Assembly: GCA_044227095.1 (NCBI GenBank)
Contig: JBGAFV010000001.1
Location: forward strand, 2,480,001 to 2,544,000
Length of the DNA: 64,000 bases
Direction: 5' to 3'
Source: JACMLD01 sp044227095
Lineage (GTDB): Bacteria > Bacteroidota > Bacteroidia > Chitinophagales > Chitinophagaceae
Program-made: the position numbers and the translations under genes
Notes under the pieces: generated by a model
Seen by the model: only the letters and a program-made list of their open reading frames with translations
Database searches by the model: none
Told to the model about the DNA's origin: nothing
In this document: positions 42,132-51,720 of the stretch, in pieces
How positions within the stretch are numbered: position 1 is the first letter of the stretch
Layout of the letters: each line of letters starts with the position of its first letter

Positions 42132-42632
42132 ATGATATTGACACTAGTAGCGGCAGCATCTGAAAATAATGTGATAGGATTGCAGAACAAGCTTGTATGG
42201 AACCTTCCTAACGATACACGGTTTTTTAAAAATACCACCTGGGGAATGCCGGTTATTATGGGCAGAAAAACATTTGAATCGCTGGAGAATAAACCTCTCA
42301 GCGGAAGATTTAATGTTGTTATTACCAATCATCCCGAAACATTAAAACCATTGGGCCCTATAAAAACTGCAGGTAGTTTACAGGAAGCTATAGCAATTGC
42401 CGGTACAACGGACGCAAAAGAATCTTTTATTGTAGGCGGAGGAAAAGTTTATGCAGAGTCTTTACCTATAGCCAATAAAATTGTTTTAACACGTGTACAT
42501 ACTAAAGTGGAAGGCGATGCTTTTTTTCCTGCCTTCAGCGAAAAAGAATGGAAGCTTTTTTCAAACATAGATTTTCCTGCAGATGAAAAACACCAGTATG
42601 CATACAGCTTCCAGGTATGGGAGAGGAGATGA
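42132..42632 (+). CDS. folA: Dihydrofolate reductase
   Basis: 166 residues (E. coli 159). The substrate-binding acid Asp28 is in WNLPNDTRFFK. The NADPH-binding MGRKTFESL and GGGKVYAESLP motifs are intact. It reduces the DHF produced by ThyA. Its start is 53 nt after thyA, separated by the TAATTA array. Confidence 0.97.
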   Translation: MILTLVAAASENNVIGLQNKLVWNLPNDTRFFKNTTWGMPVIMGRKTFESLENKPLSGRFNVVITNHPETLKPLGPIKTAGSLQEAIAIAGTTDAKESFIVGGGKVYAESLPIANKIVLTRVHTKVEGDAFFPAFSEKEWKLFSNIDFPADEKHQYAYSFQVWERR

Positions 42633-42887
42633 ATGGGGGGAATGTGATAAATGTGGAAATGTGATAATGATGGAACGCAGATTTTTATGATTGAGCAGAT
42701 TAGTTATGTTTTAGTATAAAAAACTCTTTTTACTCTGTTTGAAACTCAGTAGACGCTGTGGTTAAAAAGTATGGTAAAAGTTTAATCATGTTAATCCTAT
42801 AAATCTTGCAAATCATGGTTCAGGCAATTCCCACACTTTCACACTCTATGAATTCTTAATTACTAATTCTTAATTACTAATTACAAC
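42633..42887. repeat. Composite repeat spacer after folA
   Basis: Three arrays follow one another. ATGTG units (42642-42665) have an inverted partner CCCACACTTTCACACTC near 42832. A 9-nt-period tract TTAATCATGTTAATCCTATA then AATCTTGCAAATCATG lies near 42780-42815. AATTCTT/AATTACT heptads (42850-42885) end directly before the TTG start of the next gene. Confidence 0.7.
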
Positions 42888-43685
42888 TTGTACTCAGCAC
42901 CCAAACTCGCTGCAAAATTTATCCGTTATTATATAACTTCTTCCAACGGAAAAGGGCATGGAATTCATTCGCCTTTTGTTTTTGATTTTATAGAAAATGT
43001 GCTGAACGACAAAAGAGATTTTTATGCATACACTACGGTAGAATATGTTCGCAGCAGCCTGTTAAAGGATGAACGTATACTGGAAGTGGAAGATTACGGC
43101 GCAGGATCTGTTTCTGGCAATAGAAAAAAAAGAAGTGTTTCATCTATAGCAAAAACTGCAGCCAAGTCAAAAAAATTGGGACAACTATTGTTCAGGATTG
43201 CCGGTTATTACAAACCAAATCTTGTTGTAGAATTAGGAACATCATTAGGTTTGTCTACTGCTTATCTGGGTTTAGGAAACCTGTCTGCAAAAGTTATTAC
43301 CTGCGAAGGCGCCCCGGCTATTGCTGCTGTAGCAAGGGAAAATTTTAACTGGCTGGGTATACCCAATATTGAAATTGTAAATGGAAATTTTGATAAAACA
43401 CTTGCTGCTGTTTTAAAAAACACAGAAGCTGTGGATCTTGTTTTTATAGACGGTAACCATCGCCGTGTTCCCACATTGCAATATTTTGAGCAATTGCTTC
43501 CCAAAATAAGCAATACTGGTATCCTTATTTTTGATGACATACATTGGAGCAAAGAAATGGAAGAAGCCTGGGAAGAAATTAAAAGCCACCCGGCGGTTAT
43601 GCTAACCATCGATCTTTTCTTTATCGGGGTTGTTTTTTTTAACCCCGGTTTTAAAGTGAAGCAGCATTTTGTAATCAGATTTTAA
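42888..43685 (+). CDS. Class I SAM-dependent methyltransferase (O-methyltransferase-like)
   Basis: 265 residues from TTG 42888 (MYSAPKLAAKFIRYYITSSN); no ATG fits. NGKGHGIHSPFVFDFIENVL is a conserved N-terminal block I know from Bacteroidota members. SAM motif I is VVELGTSLGLSTAYL, followed by ITCEGAP and VDLVFIDGNHRR with the metal-type His, then GILIFDDIHWS. The substrate is unknown. The start codon directly follows the AATTACT heptads. Confidence 0.87.
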   Translation: MYSAPKLAAKFIRYYITSSNGKGHGIHSPFVFDFIENVLNDKRDFYAYTTVEYVRSSLLKDERILEVEDYGAGSVSGNRKKRSVSSIAKTAAKSKKLGQLLFRIAGYYKPNLVVELGTSLGLSTAYLGLGNLSAKVITCEGAPAIAAVARENFNWLGIPNIEIVNGNFDKTLAAVLKNTEAVDLVFIDGNHRRVPTLQYFEQLLPKISNTGILIFDDIHWSKEMEEAWEEIKSHPAVMLTIDLFFIGVVFFNPGFKVKQHFVIRF

Positions 43686-43811
43686 TGTGCGCAGTGGTTG
43701 TGCTTTATGTAAGTATAAATGTGTTTTAGTTCCGCATTATTTTATACTAATCCGTTTGCATCGTAGGTATCATAGCAAAAACTTATTATCTTACCGGAAG
43801 AACAATAGACT

Positions 43812-44927
43812 ATGATAATTGGAGTTTTGCAGGAACCAGCATTTGAAACCCGCGTATCTATGTTACCCGAAACAGTAGCAGCACTTGTAAAAAAAGGTGT
43901 TACTGTTTTTGTTGAAAGAGGTGCCGGCACTAAAGCATCATCTACAGACGAAGATTACAGCAAAGCTGGCGCACAGCTTAAAGCAGCAGAAGAAATAATA
44001 AACAGTGCAGAAATTATTTGCAGTATTCATCCTCCAAGTGTACAAATTGCCGCTTCAAAAATTTGTATTGGCGTTTATCAACCGCTCTATAATTTTCAGT
44101 TAATGCAAGATTGGGCAAAAGCAGGCATTACAAGTTTTAGCCTGGATATGCTGCCAAGAACAACACGTGCACAAAGCATGGATGTATTGAGCAGCCAGGC
44201 CAATATTGCTGGTTATAAAGCGGTATTGCAAGCCGCTAATCTTTATCCCAAATATTTTCCCATGTTTATGACGGCAGCAGGAAGTATTCCTCCTGCTAAA
44301 GTATTGATATTGGGTGCAGGTGTTGCCGGTTTGCAGGCAATTGCAACAGCAAAACGACTTGGTGCAGTAGTAGAAGTTTTTGATACCCGTCCTGCAGTAA
44401 AAGAAGAAGTAATGAGCCTGGGCGCAAAATTTGTTGAAGTAGAAGGCGCCGCAGATGCAAGCAAAGCAGGCGGATATGCAGTGGAACAAACAGCAGAATT
44501 TATACAAAAGCAAAAAGCTAAAATAGCAGAGAGTATTGCTAAAGCAGACATTGTTATAACTACGGCGCAAATTCCCGGAAAAGCGGCACCCATATTGGTG
44601 ACTTCTGGTATGATTGAAGCCATGAAAAAAGGTTCTGTTATAATTGATATTGCAGCCGCTACGGGTGGAAATACAGAGCAAACAAAAAATAATGAAACAA
44701 TCAATTATAAAGGTGTAACAATAGTGGGTAATTCGGCACTGTCTTCTACCATGCCTTCCGACGCAAGTAAATTATACGGAAAGAATGTATTGAACTTTCT
44801 TCAGCTGATCATCGATAAAGAAGCTAAGCTAAACCTTAATTGGGAAGATGATTTAGTGAAAGGAAGTTGCATAACACATGGGGGAGAGGTGGTGAATGAG
44901 CGGGTTCAGAAATTAATTAGTAATTAA
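43812..44927 (+). CDS. NAD(P) transhydrogenase alpha subunit, domain I part
   Basis: 371 residues. MIIGVLQEPAFETRVSMLPE is the AlaDH/PNT N-terminal domain, GAGVAGLQAIATAKRLGAVV the NAD-binding fold, and TTAQIPGKAAP the mobile loop. The membrane part is encoded by the next gene, the three-subunit layout common in Bacteroidota. It transfers hydride from NADH to NADP+ in the dI-dIII exchange. The last residues LISN and the TAA stop are encoded by AATTAGT/AATTAAG heptads of a repeat array that continues downstream. Confidence 0.95.
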   Translation: MIIGVLQEPAFETRVSMLPETVAALVKKGVTVFVERGAGTKASSTDEDYSKAGAQLKAAEEIINSAEIICSIHPPSVQIAASKICIGVYQPLYNFQLMQDWAKAGITSFSLDMLPRTTRAQSMDVLSSQANIAGYKAVLQAANLYPKYFPMFMTAAGSIPPAKVLILGAGVAGLQAIATAKRLGAVVEVFDTRPAVKEEVMSLGAKFVEVEGAADASKAGGYAVEQTAEFIQKQKAKIAESIAKADIVITTAQIPGKAAPILVTSGMIEAMKKGSVIIDIAAATGGNTEQTKNNETINYKGVTIVGNSALSSTMPSDASKLYGKNVLNFLQLIIDKEAKLNLNWEDDLVKGSCITHGGEVVNERVQKLISN

Positions 44928-44942
44928 GAATTAATAATTCAG
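44911..44942 (+). repeat. 7-nt-period AATTANN array at the end of the transhydrogenase alpha gene
   Basis: AATT cores at 44915, 44922, 44929 and 44936 are spaced by exactly 7 nt and overlap the last codons and stop (44925-44927) of the gene. Confidence 0.78.
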
Positions 44943-45120
44943 CATTGTTGAATTATTAAAGCATTTATGTTCCGTAGGGACATTTGGTGGGTAGAAAATA
45001 AAATAGTATTGCATTGCGTGCCGTAGGTACGCTTGGTGCTAATGCCGGGCAAAAGAATCCAAAGTGTATTAATTGCGATATTAAATATTGAAATGAATTA
45101 CAACTATAAAAATATTCAAT

Positions 45121-45423
45121 ATGCTTGACTGGATATACGCACATGAACAAATGATTTACATTGTTGTGCTGATGATTTTTTTGGGAATAGAAGTAATAGG
45201 TCGTGTGCCCAGTGTGTTGCATACACCACTAATGAGTGGCGCCAATGCTATTCATGGTGTGGTAATAATAGGCGCTATAATAGTAATGGGCAAAGCCGAA
45301 GCTGATAATTACGTGGCTTTAATATTGGGCTTTCTCGCAGTAATATTGGGAACATTAAATGTGGTTGGTGGGTTTGTTGTAACAGACAGAATGCTGGAAA
45401 TGTTTAAAAAGAAAAAAGTCTGA
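45121..45423 (+). CDS. NAD(P) transhydrogenase alpha subunit, membrane part
   Basis: 100 residues with three hydrophobic segments (MIYIVVLMIFLGIEVIGRVP, AIHGVVIIGAIIVM, YVALILGFLAVILGTLNVVG) and the conserved DRMLEMFKKK end, matching the short PntAB subunit (dIIa). With PntB it forms the proton channel. Its TGA stop lies inside the TCTGAACCANGATTT repeat that starts the spacer. Confidence 0.94.
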   Translation: MLDWIYAHEQMIYIVVLMIFLGIEVIGRVPSVLHTPLMSGANAIHGVVIIGAIIVMGKAEADNYVALILGFLAVILGTLNVVGGFVVTDRMLEMFKKKKV

Positions 45424-45460
45424 ACCAGGATTTATAGGATTTAAGGATTGTAGGATAATG
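45419..45460 (+). repeat. TCTGAACC-type repeat in the pntAB-pntB spacer
   Basis: GTCTGAACCAGGATTTATAG then GATTTAAGGATTGTAGGATA: GGATT units every 8-9 nt. The same family appears at about 58609-58645 (TGTCTGAACCACGATTTATG then GGATTAATAGG). It supplies the TGA stop of the upstream gene. Confidence 0.65.
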
Positions 45461-45515
45461 CTTTTGTCACTTTGCCTACTTGCCGTCTTTGTGTGAAATT
45501 TTTAGTTGAAATAAT

Positions 45516-46973
45516 ATGGAATTAAATATCCTTACCGTTTGTTATCTCGTTGCTTCAATCACTTTTATATTGGGATTGAAAATGCTTTCTAACCCTGCTA
45601 CTGCAAGAAGGGGAAACCTAATAGCAGCAGGTGGCATGACGATTGCCATTTTCGGAACCATTTTTTTATATAAAGATGATGAAGGCAAAGCGCTGCATAA
45701 CTACGGATGGATATTTGCCGCATTGGTAATTGGTGGTATTGTTGGTACACTGGCTGCAAAGAAGGTAAAGATGACAGCCATGCCGGAGATGGTAAGCTTA
45801 TTCAATGGAATGGGCGGCGCTTGTGCTGCATTGATTTCAATAATAGAGTTCAGGCATGTTGCAAAAATATTTAGCTCATTTGAAGGCGGTGAATTTATTT
45901 CATCAACTATAAAAGTATCTGACCCATCTGCTTTAAAAGGGTTTCTTCTTATTATTTTAATTGGATTAATTATTGGTTCGGTTTCATTTGCCGGTAGTAT
46001 GATTGCATGGGGAAAATTGAATGGCAAAGTGAAAGACATGAGTTTTAAGGGGCAGCATGTTTTTAATATTGTATTGCTGTTAATAATAGTAGGATTAGCT
46101 GCTTACCTAATTGGATGGTTTCCGTTGAACATGGTGACGATCTTTTTTTCAATTTTAGCTTTATCGTTATTATATGGTGTATTCTTCGTTCTTCCTATTG
46201 GCGGTGCAGATATGCCGGTTGTGATTTCTTTACTCAATTCTTTTACGGGTGTTGCTGCTGCTTGTGGGGGATTTCTGTATAATAACAAAGCAATGCTTAC
46301 CGGTGGTATATTGGTGGGTGCAGCAGGTACACTGCTCACCATATTAATGTGCAAGGCAATGAACCGCTCACTTACTAATGTACTGATTGGTTCGTTTGGT
46401 GCTAAGGCTAATGGCGGTCCTGCTGGTTCAAAAGAGCAGGGTAGTTATAAAGAAATCAGTTTAAGCGATACAGCTATGCTGATGAGTTATGCTAAGAAAG
46501 TAATGATTGTTCCCGGTTATGGATTGGCGGTAGCACAGGCGCAGCATGTTTGTCATGAACTGGAAAAAATCCTGGAAGAAAAAGGAGTAGAAGTAAAATA
46601 TGCTATTCACCCGGTGGCGGGCCGTATGCCCGGGCACATGAATGTATTGCTGGCAGAAGCAGATGTGAGTTATGATAAACTGCTGGAAATGGAACAAGCC
46701 AATGAAGAATTTTCTACTACAGATATTGTGTTGGTATTGGGCGCCAATGACGTGGTAAACCCCGCCGCTAAAACAGATCCTTCATCGCCTATATATGGCA
46801 TGCCTATACTGGATGTTGAACTTGCTAAAAACTGCATAGTAAACAAACGCAGTATGAAACCTGGTTATGCTGGTATAGAAAACGATCTCTTCTTTCGCCC
46901 AAAAACTTCTATGCTGTTTGGCGATGCCAAAAAAGTATTGCAGGATTTGATTTCGGAGATAAAAAACATTTAG
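45516..46973 (+). CDS. pntB: NAD(P) transhydrogenase beta subunit
   Basis: 485 residues. About nine membrane helices (dIIb) include the KMTAMPEMVSLFNGMGGACA channel segment. A soluble dIII domain with GYGLAVAQAQH, GRMPGHMNVLLAEA and VLGANDVVNPAAKTDPSSPI binds NADP. It couples hydride transfer to proton movement. It is the last of the three subunit genes; the stop is followed 9 nt later by a small membrane protein gene. Confidence 0.96.
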   Translation: MELNILTVCYLVASITFILGLKMLSNPATARRGNLIAAGGMTIAIFGTIFLYKDDEGKALHNYGWIFAALVIGGIVGTLAAKKVKMTAMPEMVSLFNGMGGACAALISIIEFRHVAKIFSSFEGGEFISSTIKVSDPSALKGFLLIILIGLIIGSVSFAGSMIAWGKLNGKVKDMSFKGQHVFNIVLLLIIVGLAAYLIGWFPLNMVTIFFSILALSLLYGVFFVLPIGGADMPVVISLLNSFTGVAAACGGFLYNNKAMLTGGILVGAAGTLLTILMCKAMNRSLTNVLIGSFGAKANGGPAGSKEQGSYKEISLSDTAMLMSYAKKVMIVPGYGLAVAQAQHVCHELEKILEEKGVEVKYAIHPVAGRMPGHMNVLLAEADVSYDKLLEMEQANEEFSTTDIVLVLGANDVVNPAAKTDPSSPIYGMPILDVELAKNCIVNKRSMKPGYAGIENDLFFRPKTSMLFGDAKKVLQDLISEIKNI

Positions 46974-46982
46974 TTGCTTAAT

Positions 46983-47480
46983 ATGCAAGCAAAACGTTTT
47001 ATAGCACCGGTGTGGATTTTGAGCATTATAGTGTTTGTTAGAATATTTTTTTTAATTTTTACTCTTGTGCAGTATAATAGGTATTTTCCTCGTAGTAAAA
47101 ACACTTCTATTTTTCTTAAACCTTCTTTTGTTGTTCCGTGGATAATAATATTAATAGTGATTGGCCAAATAATTGTTTATTGGCTGTACAGATTTAAGGT
47201 ATATCCAAGAAAGTATGCCTGGCTGCATATAACCTTATATCTTATGGGGTTTATTTTAATCCCACTTATTAGTACTATTATTTCTTTTAATTTGGATAAG
47301 TTTAATAGTGGCAGCTCAATAAATACAGTGGAATTCCTAAATGCTGTCAATCTATACATTTTCTGGGTTTGCTTTATTGGCGGTCTTGTTTTCTTGGGTA
47401 TAATTATGAAAACGGCTAAGGCAGCTCCGTCATCTATTACAGTACAAACTGATTCTAACGATATACTCGGCGATTTATAA
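46983..47480 (+). CDS. Small membrane protein of unknown function
   Basis: 165 residues from ATG 46983; a TTG 9 nt upstream is possible. Four membrane segments (FIAPVWILSIIVFVRIFFLI, WIIILIVIGQIIVYWLY, LHITLYLMGFILIPLISTII, LYIFWVCFIGGLVFLGIIM) are joined by short loops. No family recognised. It starts 9 nt after pntB and so is likely transcribed with it, which does not by itself show a functional link. Confidence 0.7.
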   Translation: MQAKRFIAPVWILSIIVFVRIFFLIFTLVQYNRYFPRSKNTSIFLKPSFVVPWIIILIVIGQIIVYWLYRFKVYPRKYAWLHITLYLMGFILIPLISTIISFNLDKFNSGSSINTVEFLNAVNLYIFWVCFIGGLVFLGIIMKTAKAAPSSITVQTDSNDILGDL

Positions 47481-47531
47481 TCGATTTAATTTTAGTATTG
47501 CTGATATATCTTTGTCTATCAAAATACAGAT

Positions 47532-48923
47532 TTGGCAGGTTTACCATCAGCATTATTACAATCATTACAAAACATTCCCGGTTTTAATGAACAAGCATTT
47601 ACTGCTATTCATGAAAGTGGTGAGCAGGTTACATCAATACGTATCAATCCTGCAAAAAAATCTTCGCTCCAGACTAATGACTCCCGGCTATCGACCCCAG
47701 TTCCCTGGTGTTCTAATGGCTACTATCTCGCCAGTCGCCCTTCATTTACATTCGATCCGTTTTTTCATGCGGGTGTTTATTATGTGCAGGAAGCTAGCAG
47801 TATGTTTGTAGAACAGGCATTAAAACAAAGTGCAGATCTTTCACAATCATTGCGTGTATTGGATCTCTGTGCAGCGCCGGGTGGCAAATCAACCTTATTG
47901 CAATCACTCATTAGCAAAGAAAGTTTGTTAGTTAGTAATGATGTTATAAAATCCCGTGCCGCAATTCTTGAAGAAAATATAATTAAATGGGGTGCTGCAA
48001 ATACAATTGTTACCAATAATGATCCTGTACATTTTGCCCGGTTAAAAAACTATTTTGATGTACTTGTTATAGATGCGCCATGCAGCGGTAGTGGTTTGTT
48101 CCGGCGAGATCCTGAAGCAATAAATGAATGGAGCGAAAACAATGTACAGCTTTGCAGCCAGCGACAGCAACGTATTATTGCAGATGTATGGAGTGCATTA
48201 AAGCAAGACGGCATAATGATTTATTCTACCTGTTCATATTCTAAGGAAGAAGACGAAAATATTCTCGATTGGCTACAGGAAGGATTTGATGTAGAAACTG
48301 TACAATTGAAAGTGGATGATGAATGGAAAATTGTTGAAACAGTTTCAGCCAAACATACAATGTATGGTTATCGTTTTTATCCTGATAAAGTAAAAGGAGA
48401 AGGTTTTTTTATAGCTGTTGTTCGCAAGAAAGATGGTGAAGCATTAGCAGGAATAAAACCAGGCAAAAACAGTATTGAAAAATTAAGCAAAGCTGAAGAA
48501 AGCATTGTAAAGCCGTGGTTGCAGCAGGAGGGAGAGGGCTTTGTATTGTTTAAACAAAGTGATGAGGTTATTGCACTGCCATCAGCATTGCAAAATGATC
48601 TCACACTGCTTAAATCGGCACTATACATTAAAAAGGCGGGTATAACGGTTGGTAAAATTGCGGGCAAGGGTTTTATACCCGATCATCAACTGTCATTAAG
48701 CGGTATCAGCAGTAAAAATATTGCGTCAATAGTGTTAAATAAAGATGAAGCCATACAATATTTAAGGAAAGAAGAACTAAAAATTGAAACAAGCCAGCGT
48801 GGATGGGCATTGGTGAACTATGAAGGACAAAATCTTGGCTGGATAAAAATATTGCCTAACCGCATCAATAATTATTATCCAAAAGAATGGCGGATAATGA
48901 AACAAGTTGAAACCAAGAGTTGA
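47532..48923 (+). CDS. NOL1/NOP2/Sun-family RNA (cytosine-5) methyltransferase, RsmF-like
   Basis: 463 residues from TTG 47532 (MAGLPSALLQSLQNIPGFNE); no ATG fits. SAM motif I LDLCAAPGGKSTLL, motif IV DAPCSGSGLFRRDPEA (release Cys) and motif VI STCSYSKEEDENILDW (nucleophile Cys) are intact. The C-terminal half carries PUA-like and RsmF C-terminal regions (LKIETSQRGWALVNYEGQNL). It probably methylates cytosine in 16S rRNA. The exact site is not inferable. Confidence 0.92.
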   Translation: MAGLPSALLQSLQNIPGFNEQAFTAIHESGEQVTSIRINPAKKSSLQTNDSRLSTPVPWCSNGYYLASRPSFTFDPFFHAGVYYVQEASSMFVEQALKQSADLSQSLRVLDLCAAPGGKSTLLQSLISKESLLVSNDVIKSRAAILEENIIKWGAANTIVTNNDPVHFARLKNYFDVLVIDAPCSGSGLFRRDPEAINEWSENNVQLCSQRQQRIIADVWSALKQDGIMIYSTCSYSKEEDENILDWLQEGFDVETVQLKVDDEWKIVETVSAKHTMYGYRFYPDKVKGEGFFIAVVRKKDGEALAGIKPGKNSIEKLSKAEESIVKPWLQQEGEGFVLFKQSDEVIALPSALQNDLTLLKSALYIKKAGITVGKIAGKGFIPDHQLSLSGISSKNIASIVLNKDEAIQYLRKEELKIETSQRGWALVNYEGQNLGWIKILPNRINNYYPKEWRIMKQVETKS

Positions 48924-49037
48924 ACCTCTCTTGTTTAGTAACATTTCTGAATAACATTTTGCTGTTTTTTGGCTTTAATTTTACCAATTTTGGATAAAAA
49001 ATTTTCATATTTGCTATGCTAAAACAGAAACCACAGT

Positions 49038-50063
49038 ATGAAAAATAAATGGGTACTTGTTTGTTTATTTGTTATTTCGGCAGAAATGGGCTTTGCACAA
49101 AGTAACGATTTGCAGGTGCAGGGCATTTCGCCCAATATATACCTGACGCATGCTGTGCAACCAAAAGAAAACTGGTATAGTGTAGGCCGCATATACAATA
49201 TCAGCCCCAAAGAACTCGCTCCTTTTAATTCTTTAAGTCTTGATAAACCACTTGCTGTTGGGCAAATACTTAAAGTTCCGCTTATAGCAGAAAATTTTAC
49301 GCAAGATGGAACCAAAAATGCCGATGAAGTTTTTGTTCCGGTACATCATACCATGCAAGAAAAAGAATGGCTATACAGGGTGAGTGTTAATTATAACAAA
49401 GTGCCTATTGAAAATCTTGAAAAATGGAACAGCATAAATAAAGATCAGGCAAAGGCGGGTTTGAAAATAATAATCGGTTACCTGAAGGTGAAGACCGGGC
49501 AGTCATCACTCGCTTCACGTGGCACAAATAATATTGCCCATACCAATGCAGTTGCTGTAAACCAAACTGAAACAAAAAAGCCTGAAGTTAAAGAACAGAA
49601 AAAACCAACTGCTGTAACAGATGAAGTTGATCCTAATCTTGCAAAAAACAGTACTACAAAAACTGAAACTAAACCTATTGTTACAAACCCTGTAGTAACA
49701 AACACAACACCAAATACAAACAATCCGGTTTTAGCAAGTAGTTCTTCAAAAGAATCAACAAGAGGAAGTTATTTTAAAACACAGTATGAAGAGACGGGTA
49801 AATCTGTAAGCGGTAATGCGGGTATTTTTAAAAGCACTAGTGGTTGGAACGATGCTAAGTTTTATGCGCTGGTAAATAATGTTGCTGTTGGAACTATTGT
49901 ACGCATTAACAACCCGGTTTCTGGCAAAGCAATTTTTGCAAAAGTGCTCGGCAATCTTCCAGATATGAAAGAAAGCCTTGGCCTTATAGCAAGAATAAGC
50001 GATGCTGCAGCTGCAGAATTAAATGCAACAGGCTCAAAATTCAGTATAGAACTTCGTTATTAA
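49038..50063 (+). CDS. Secreted LysM protein with C-terminal double-psi beta-barrel-like domain
   Basis: 341 residues, signal peptide MKNKWVLVCLFVISAEMGFA. Two LysM-like modules follow: residues about 36-82 (YLTHAVQPKENWYSVGRIYN) and about 98-150 (VPVHHTMQEKEWLYRVSVNY). A Thr/Asn/Pro-rich linker (170-240) and an RlpA-like end (SGNAGIFKSTSGWNDAKFYA, VAVGTIVRINNPVSGKAIFA) complete the protein. It probably binds peptidoglycan in the periplasm; enzymatic activity cannot be claimed. A terminator lies 40 nt downstream. Confidence 0.85.
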   Translation: MKNKWVLVCLFVISAEMGFAQSNDLQVQGISPNIYLTHAVQPKENWYSVGRIYNISPKELAPFNSLSLDKPLAVGQILKVPLIAENFTQDGTKNADEVFVPVHHTMQEKEWLYRVSVNYNKVPIENLEKWNSINKDQAKAGLKIIIGYLKVKTGQSSLASRGTNNIAHTNAVAVNQTETKKPEVKEQKKPTAVTDEVDPNLAKNSTTKTETKPIVTNPVVTNTTPNTNNPVLASSSSKESTRGSYFKTQYEETGKSVSGNAGIFKSTSGWNDAKFYALVNNVAVGTIVRINNPVSGKAIFAKVLGNLPDMKESLGLIARISDAAAAELNATGSKFSIELRY

Positions 50064-50425
50064 AATTCTTTTCTTAGCAAAACAAAAGCTATAGTTTTTT
50101 TTAAAAGCTATGCGTAATGCATGGCTTTTTTGTTCTCTTTTGCAGACCGCTATAATAAAATAATACAGCTAATATTTTTTTTCATTCAAACAAGTATTGT
50201 TTCCGAACGTGTTATTGCCAGCAAAATTTTCTAGTATATTTTATTTAATGATACATATAAATGCTTGTATGAAAAGCGTGTAATCAGGCTTTGAAAAATT
50301 ACGTATTTCTACTCACAACAATTGAAATACTAGTGCGATTATAGTTCTGAACCGGTTTCATATAATTGCGCAAGCTTTATAAAAGCGGTTACAATTGCAG
50401 GTTAACAAACACATAATTCCATACC
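50064..50425. other. Gene-free region upstream of the orphan antitoxin
   Basis: 362 nt. The first 70 nt contain the terminator of the LysM gene. The rest is AT-rich (GAAAAATTACGTATTTCTAC, TTATAAAAGCGGTTACAATT). I looked for a HigB-type toxin remnant in this stretch and saw no convincing frame. No promoter match was found. Confidence 0.5.
50103..50135 (+). terminator. LysM gene terminator
   Basis: AAAAGCTATGC (50103-50113) and GCATGGCTTTT (50119-50129) pair with one G-T wobble, followed by a T tract. Confidence 0.82.
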
Positions 50426-50677
50426 ATGAAAAAAATCAGGAACATTCACCCAGGTGAAATTCTTAGTAAAGAATTTTTGCAGCCATTGGGTATTAGCCGT
50501 TACAAGCTGTCTAAAGAAACAGGTATCAGGCTAACAACCATAGTTGAAATAATCAAACGCCGAAAGCGGATATCGGGTGAAACTGCCCTAAAACTTGCGA
50601 GGTATTTTGGTACCACGTTAAGGTTCTGGCTGGAGCTACAGGAAGATTTTGATTTGAAACGAAGAATGTCCAGCTAG
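50426..50677 (+). CDS. higA: HigA-family antitoxin (XRE helix-turn-helix), apparently orphan
   Basis: 83 residues. IHPGEILSKEFLQPLGISRY, KETGIRLTTIVEIIKRRKRI and GETALKLARYFGTTLRFWLE match HigA/VapI antitoxins closely. Such genes normally follow higB in an operon. No higB-like frame lies in the 362 nt upstream or downstream, so this may be a solitary regulator. A convergent terminator separates it from fmt. Confidence 0.87.
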   Translation: MKKIRNIHPGEILSKEFLQPLGISRYKLSKETGIRLTTIVEIIKRRKRISGETALKLARYFGTTLRFWLELQEDFDLKRRMSS

Positions 50678-50699
50678 CAAACTAAAGTAACAATCGTTT

Positions 50700-50745
50700 A
50701 AGTGAAGTTATACAACCTTATGTGGTAAGTTAACTTCACTTTATT
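50700..50745. terminator. Terminator between higA and fmt
   Basis: AAGTGAAGTTA (50700-50710) and TAACTTCACTT (50731-50741) form a perfect 11-bp stem, followed by T-rich sequence, between convergent genes. Confidence 0.8.
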
Positions 50746-50760
50746 ATTTCAGTGCGGTTA

Positions 50761-51720
50761 TTAAAACCTGAAACCACGCAGAAATTCATCAATCATCATT
50801 TTCTTTTTTCCTTCAAGCTGAATTTCAAGTGCATGCAAATAGCCATCTGCAGTGGCAAACTTTAAGTAAGTTTTATTGTCTGTAATAAATTCTCCGGGTG
50901 ATACTGATGGTTTTGAAATTTCTTTTTTACTGCTGTAAATTTTAAACGTTTTATCTTTTAAAAAAGTAAAGGCTGCTGGAAAAGGAGATAAGCCACGCAC
51001 CAGGTTGTGAATATCGGCAGTTGTGTTGTGCCAGTTTATTTTACAGGTTTCTGTAAAAATCTTAGGTGCATGTTTTAATGGTACGTCGTTGTTATTAAGA
51101 ACAGACTGGGGAACTTCTTTTAATGAGCCATCAAACAATCCCTGTATCGTTTTAACCAGTAAAGCAGCACCAATTTCTTTCATTCTATCATGTACTTCGC
51201 CAGCGGTTTCGTTTTCGCCTATAGCAAAACTTTCCTGTAATAAAATATCGCCTGTATCTACAGCATGTTGCAATTTAAAAGTAGTAACGCCGGTTTGTTT
51301 TTCGCCATTAATAACTGCCCAGTTAATTGGCGCTGCACCGCGATACTGTGGCAATAATGAACCATGCAGGTTGATGGTACCCATAGGCGGCATGTTCCAA
51401 ACCATTTCTGGCAGCATACGAAATGCAACTACCACCTGTATATCTGCATGTAAAGCCTTCAGCTCATCAATAAATAAAGGGCTTTTTAGTTTTTCAGGCT
51501 GAAGTATACGCAAACCATTTTCAACTGCATATTTTTTTACGGCACTTTCTGTAAGCTTCATGCCACGTCCTGCGGGTTTATCGGGGGCTGTTATTACAGC
51601 GACAATATTAAAGTCGGCTTTTACCAATGCATCCAGCGAGGCTACAGCAAATTCCGGGGTGCCTAAAAAAACTATTTTCCCTTTTTTGCCTGTAGAACTG
51701 CCAATTTGAGAATCATTCAT
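50761..51720 (-). CDS. fmt: Methionyl-tRNA formyltransferase
   Basis: 319 residues from ATG 51720 (MNDSQIGSSTGKKGKIVFLG). The frame is open for 54 more codons upstream but those residues are not Fmt-like. The formyl-transferase motif INLHGSLLPQYRGAAPINWA (catalytic His) and VDTGDILLQESF (Asp) are intact; the C-terminal OB domain follows. It formylates initiator Met-tRNA. It is convergent with higA. Confidence 0.95.
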   Translation of the reverse strand: MNDSQIGSSTGKKGKIVFLGTPEFAVASLDALVKADFNIVAVITAPDKPAGRGMKLTESAVKKYAVENGLRILQPEKLKSPLFIDELKALHADIQVVVAFRMLPEMVWNMPPMGTINLHGSLLPQYRGAAPINWAVINGEKQTGVTTFKLQHAVDTGDILLQESFAIGENETAGEVHDRMKEIGAALLVKTIQGLFDGSLKEVPQSVLNNNDVPLKHAPKIFTETCKINWHNTTADIHNLVRGLSPFPAAFTFLKDKTFKIYSSKKEISKPSVSPGEFITDNKTYLKFATADGYLHALEIQLEGKKKMMIDEFLRGFRF

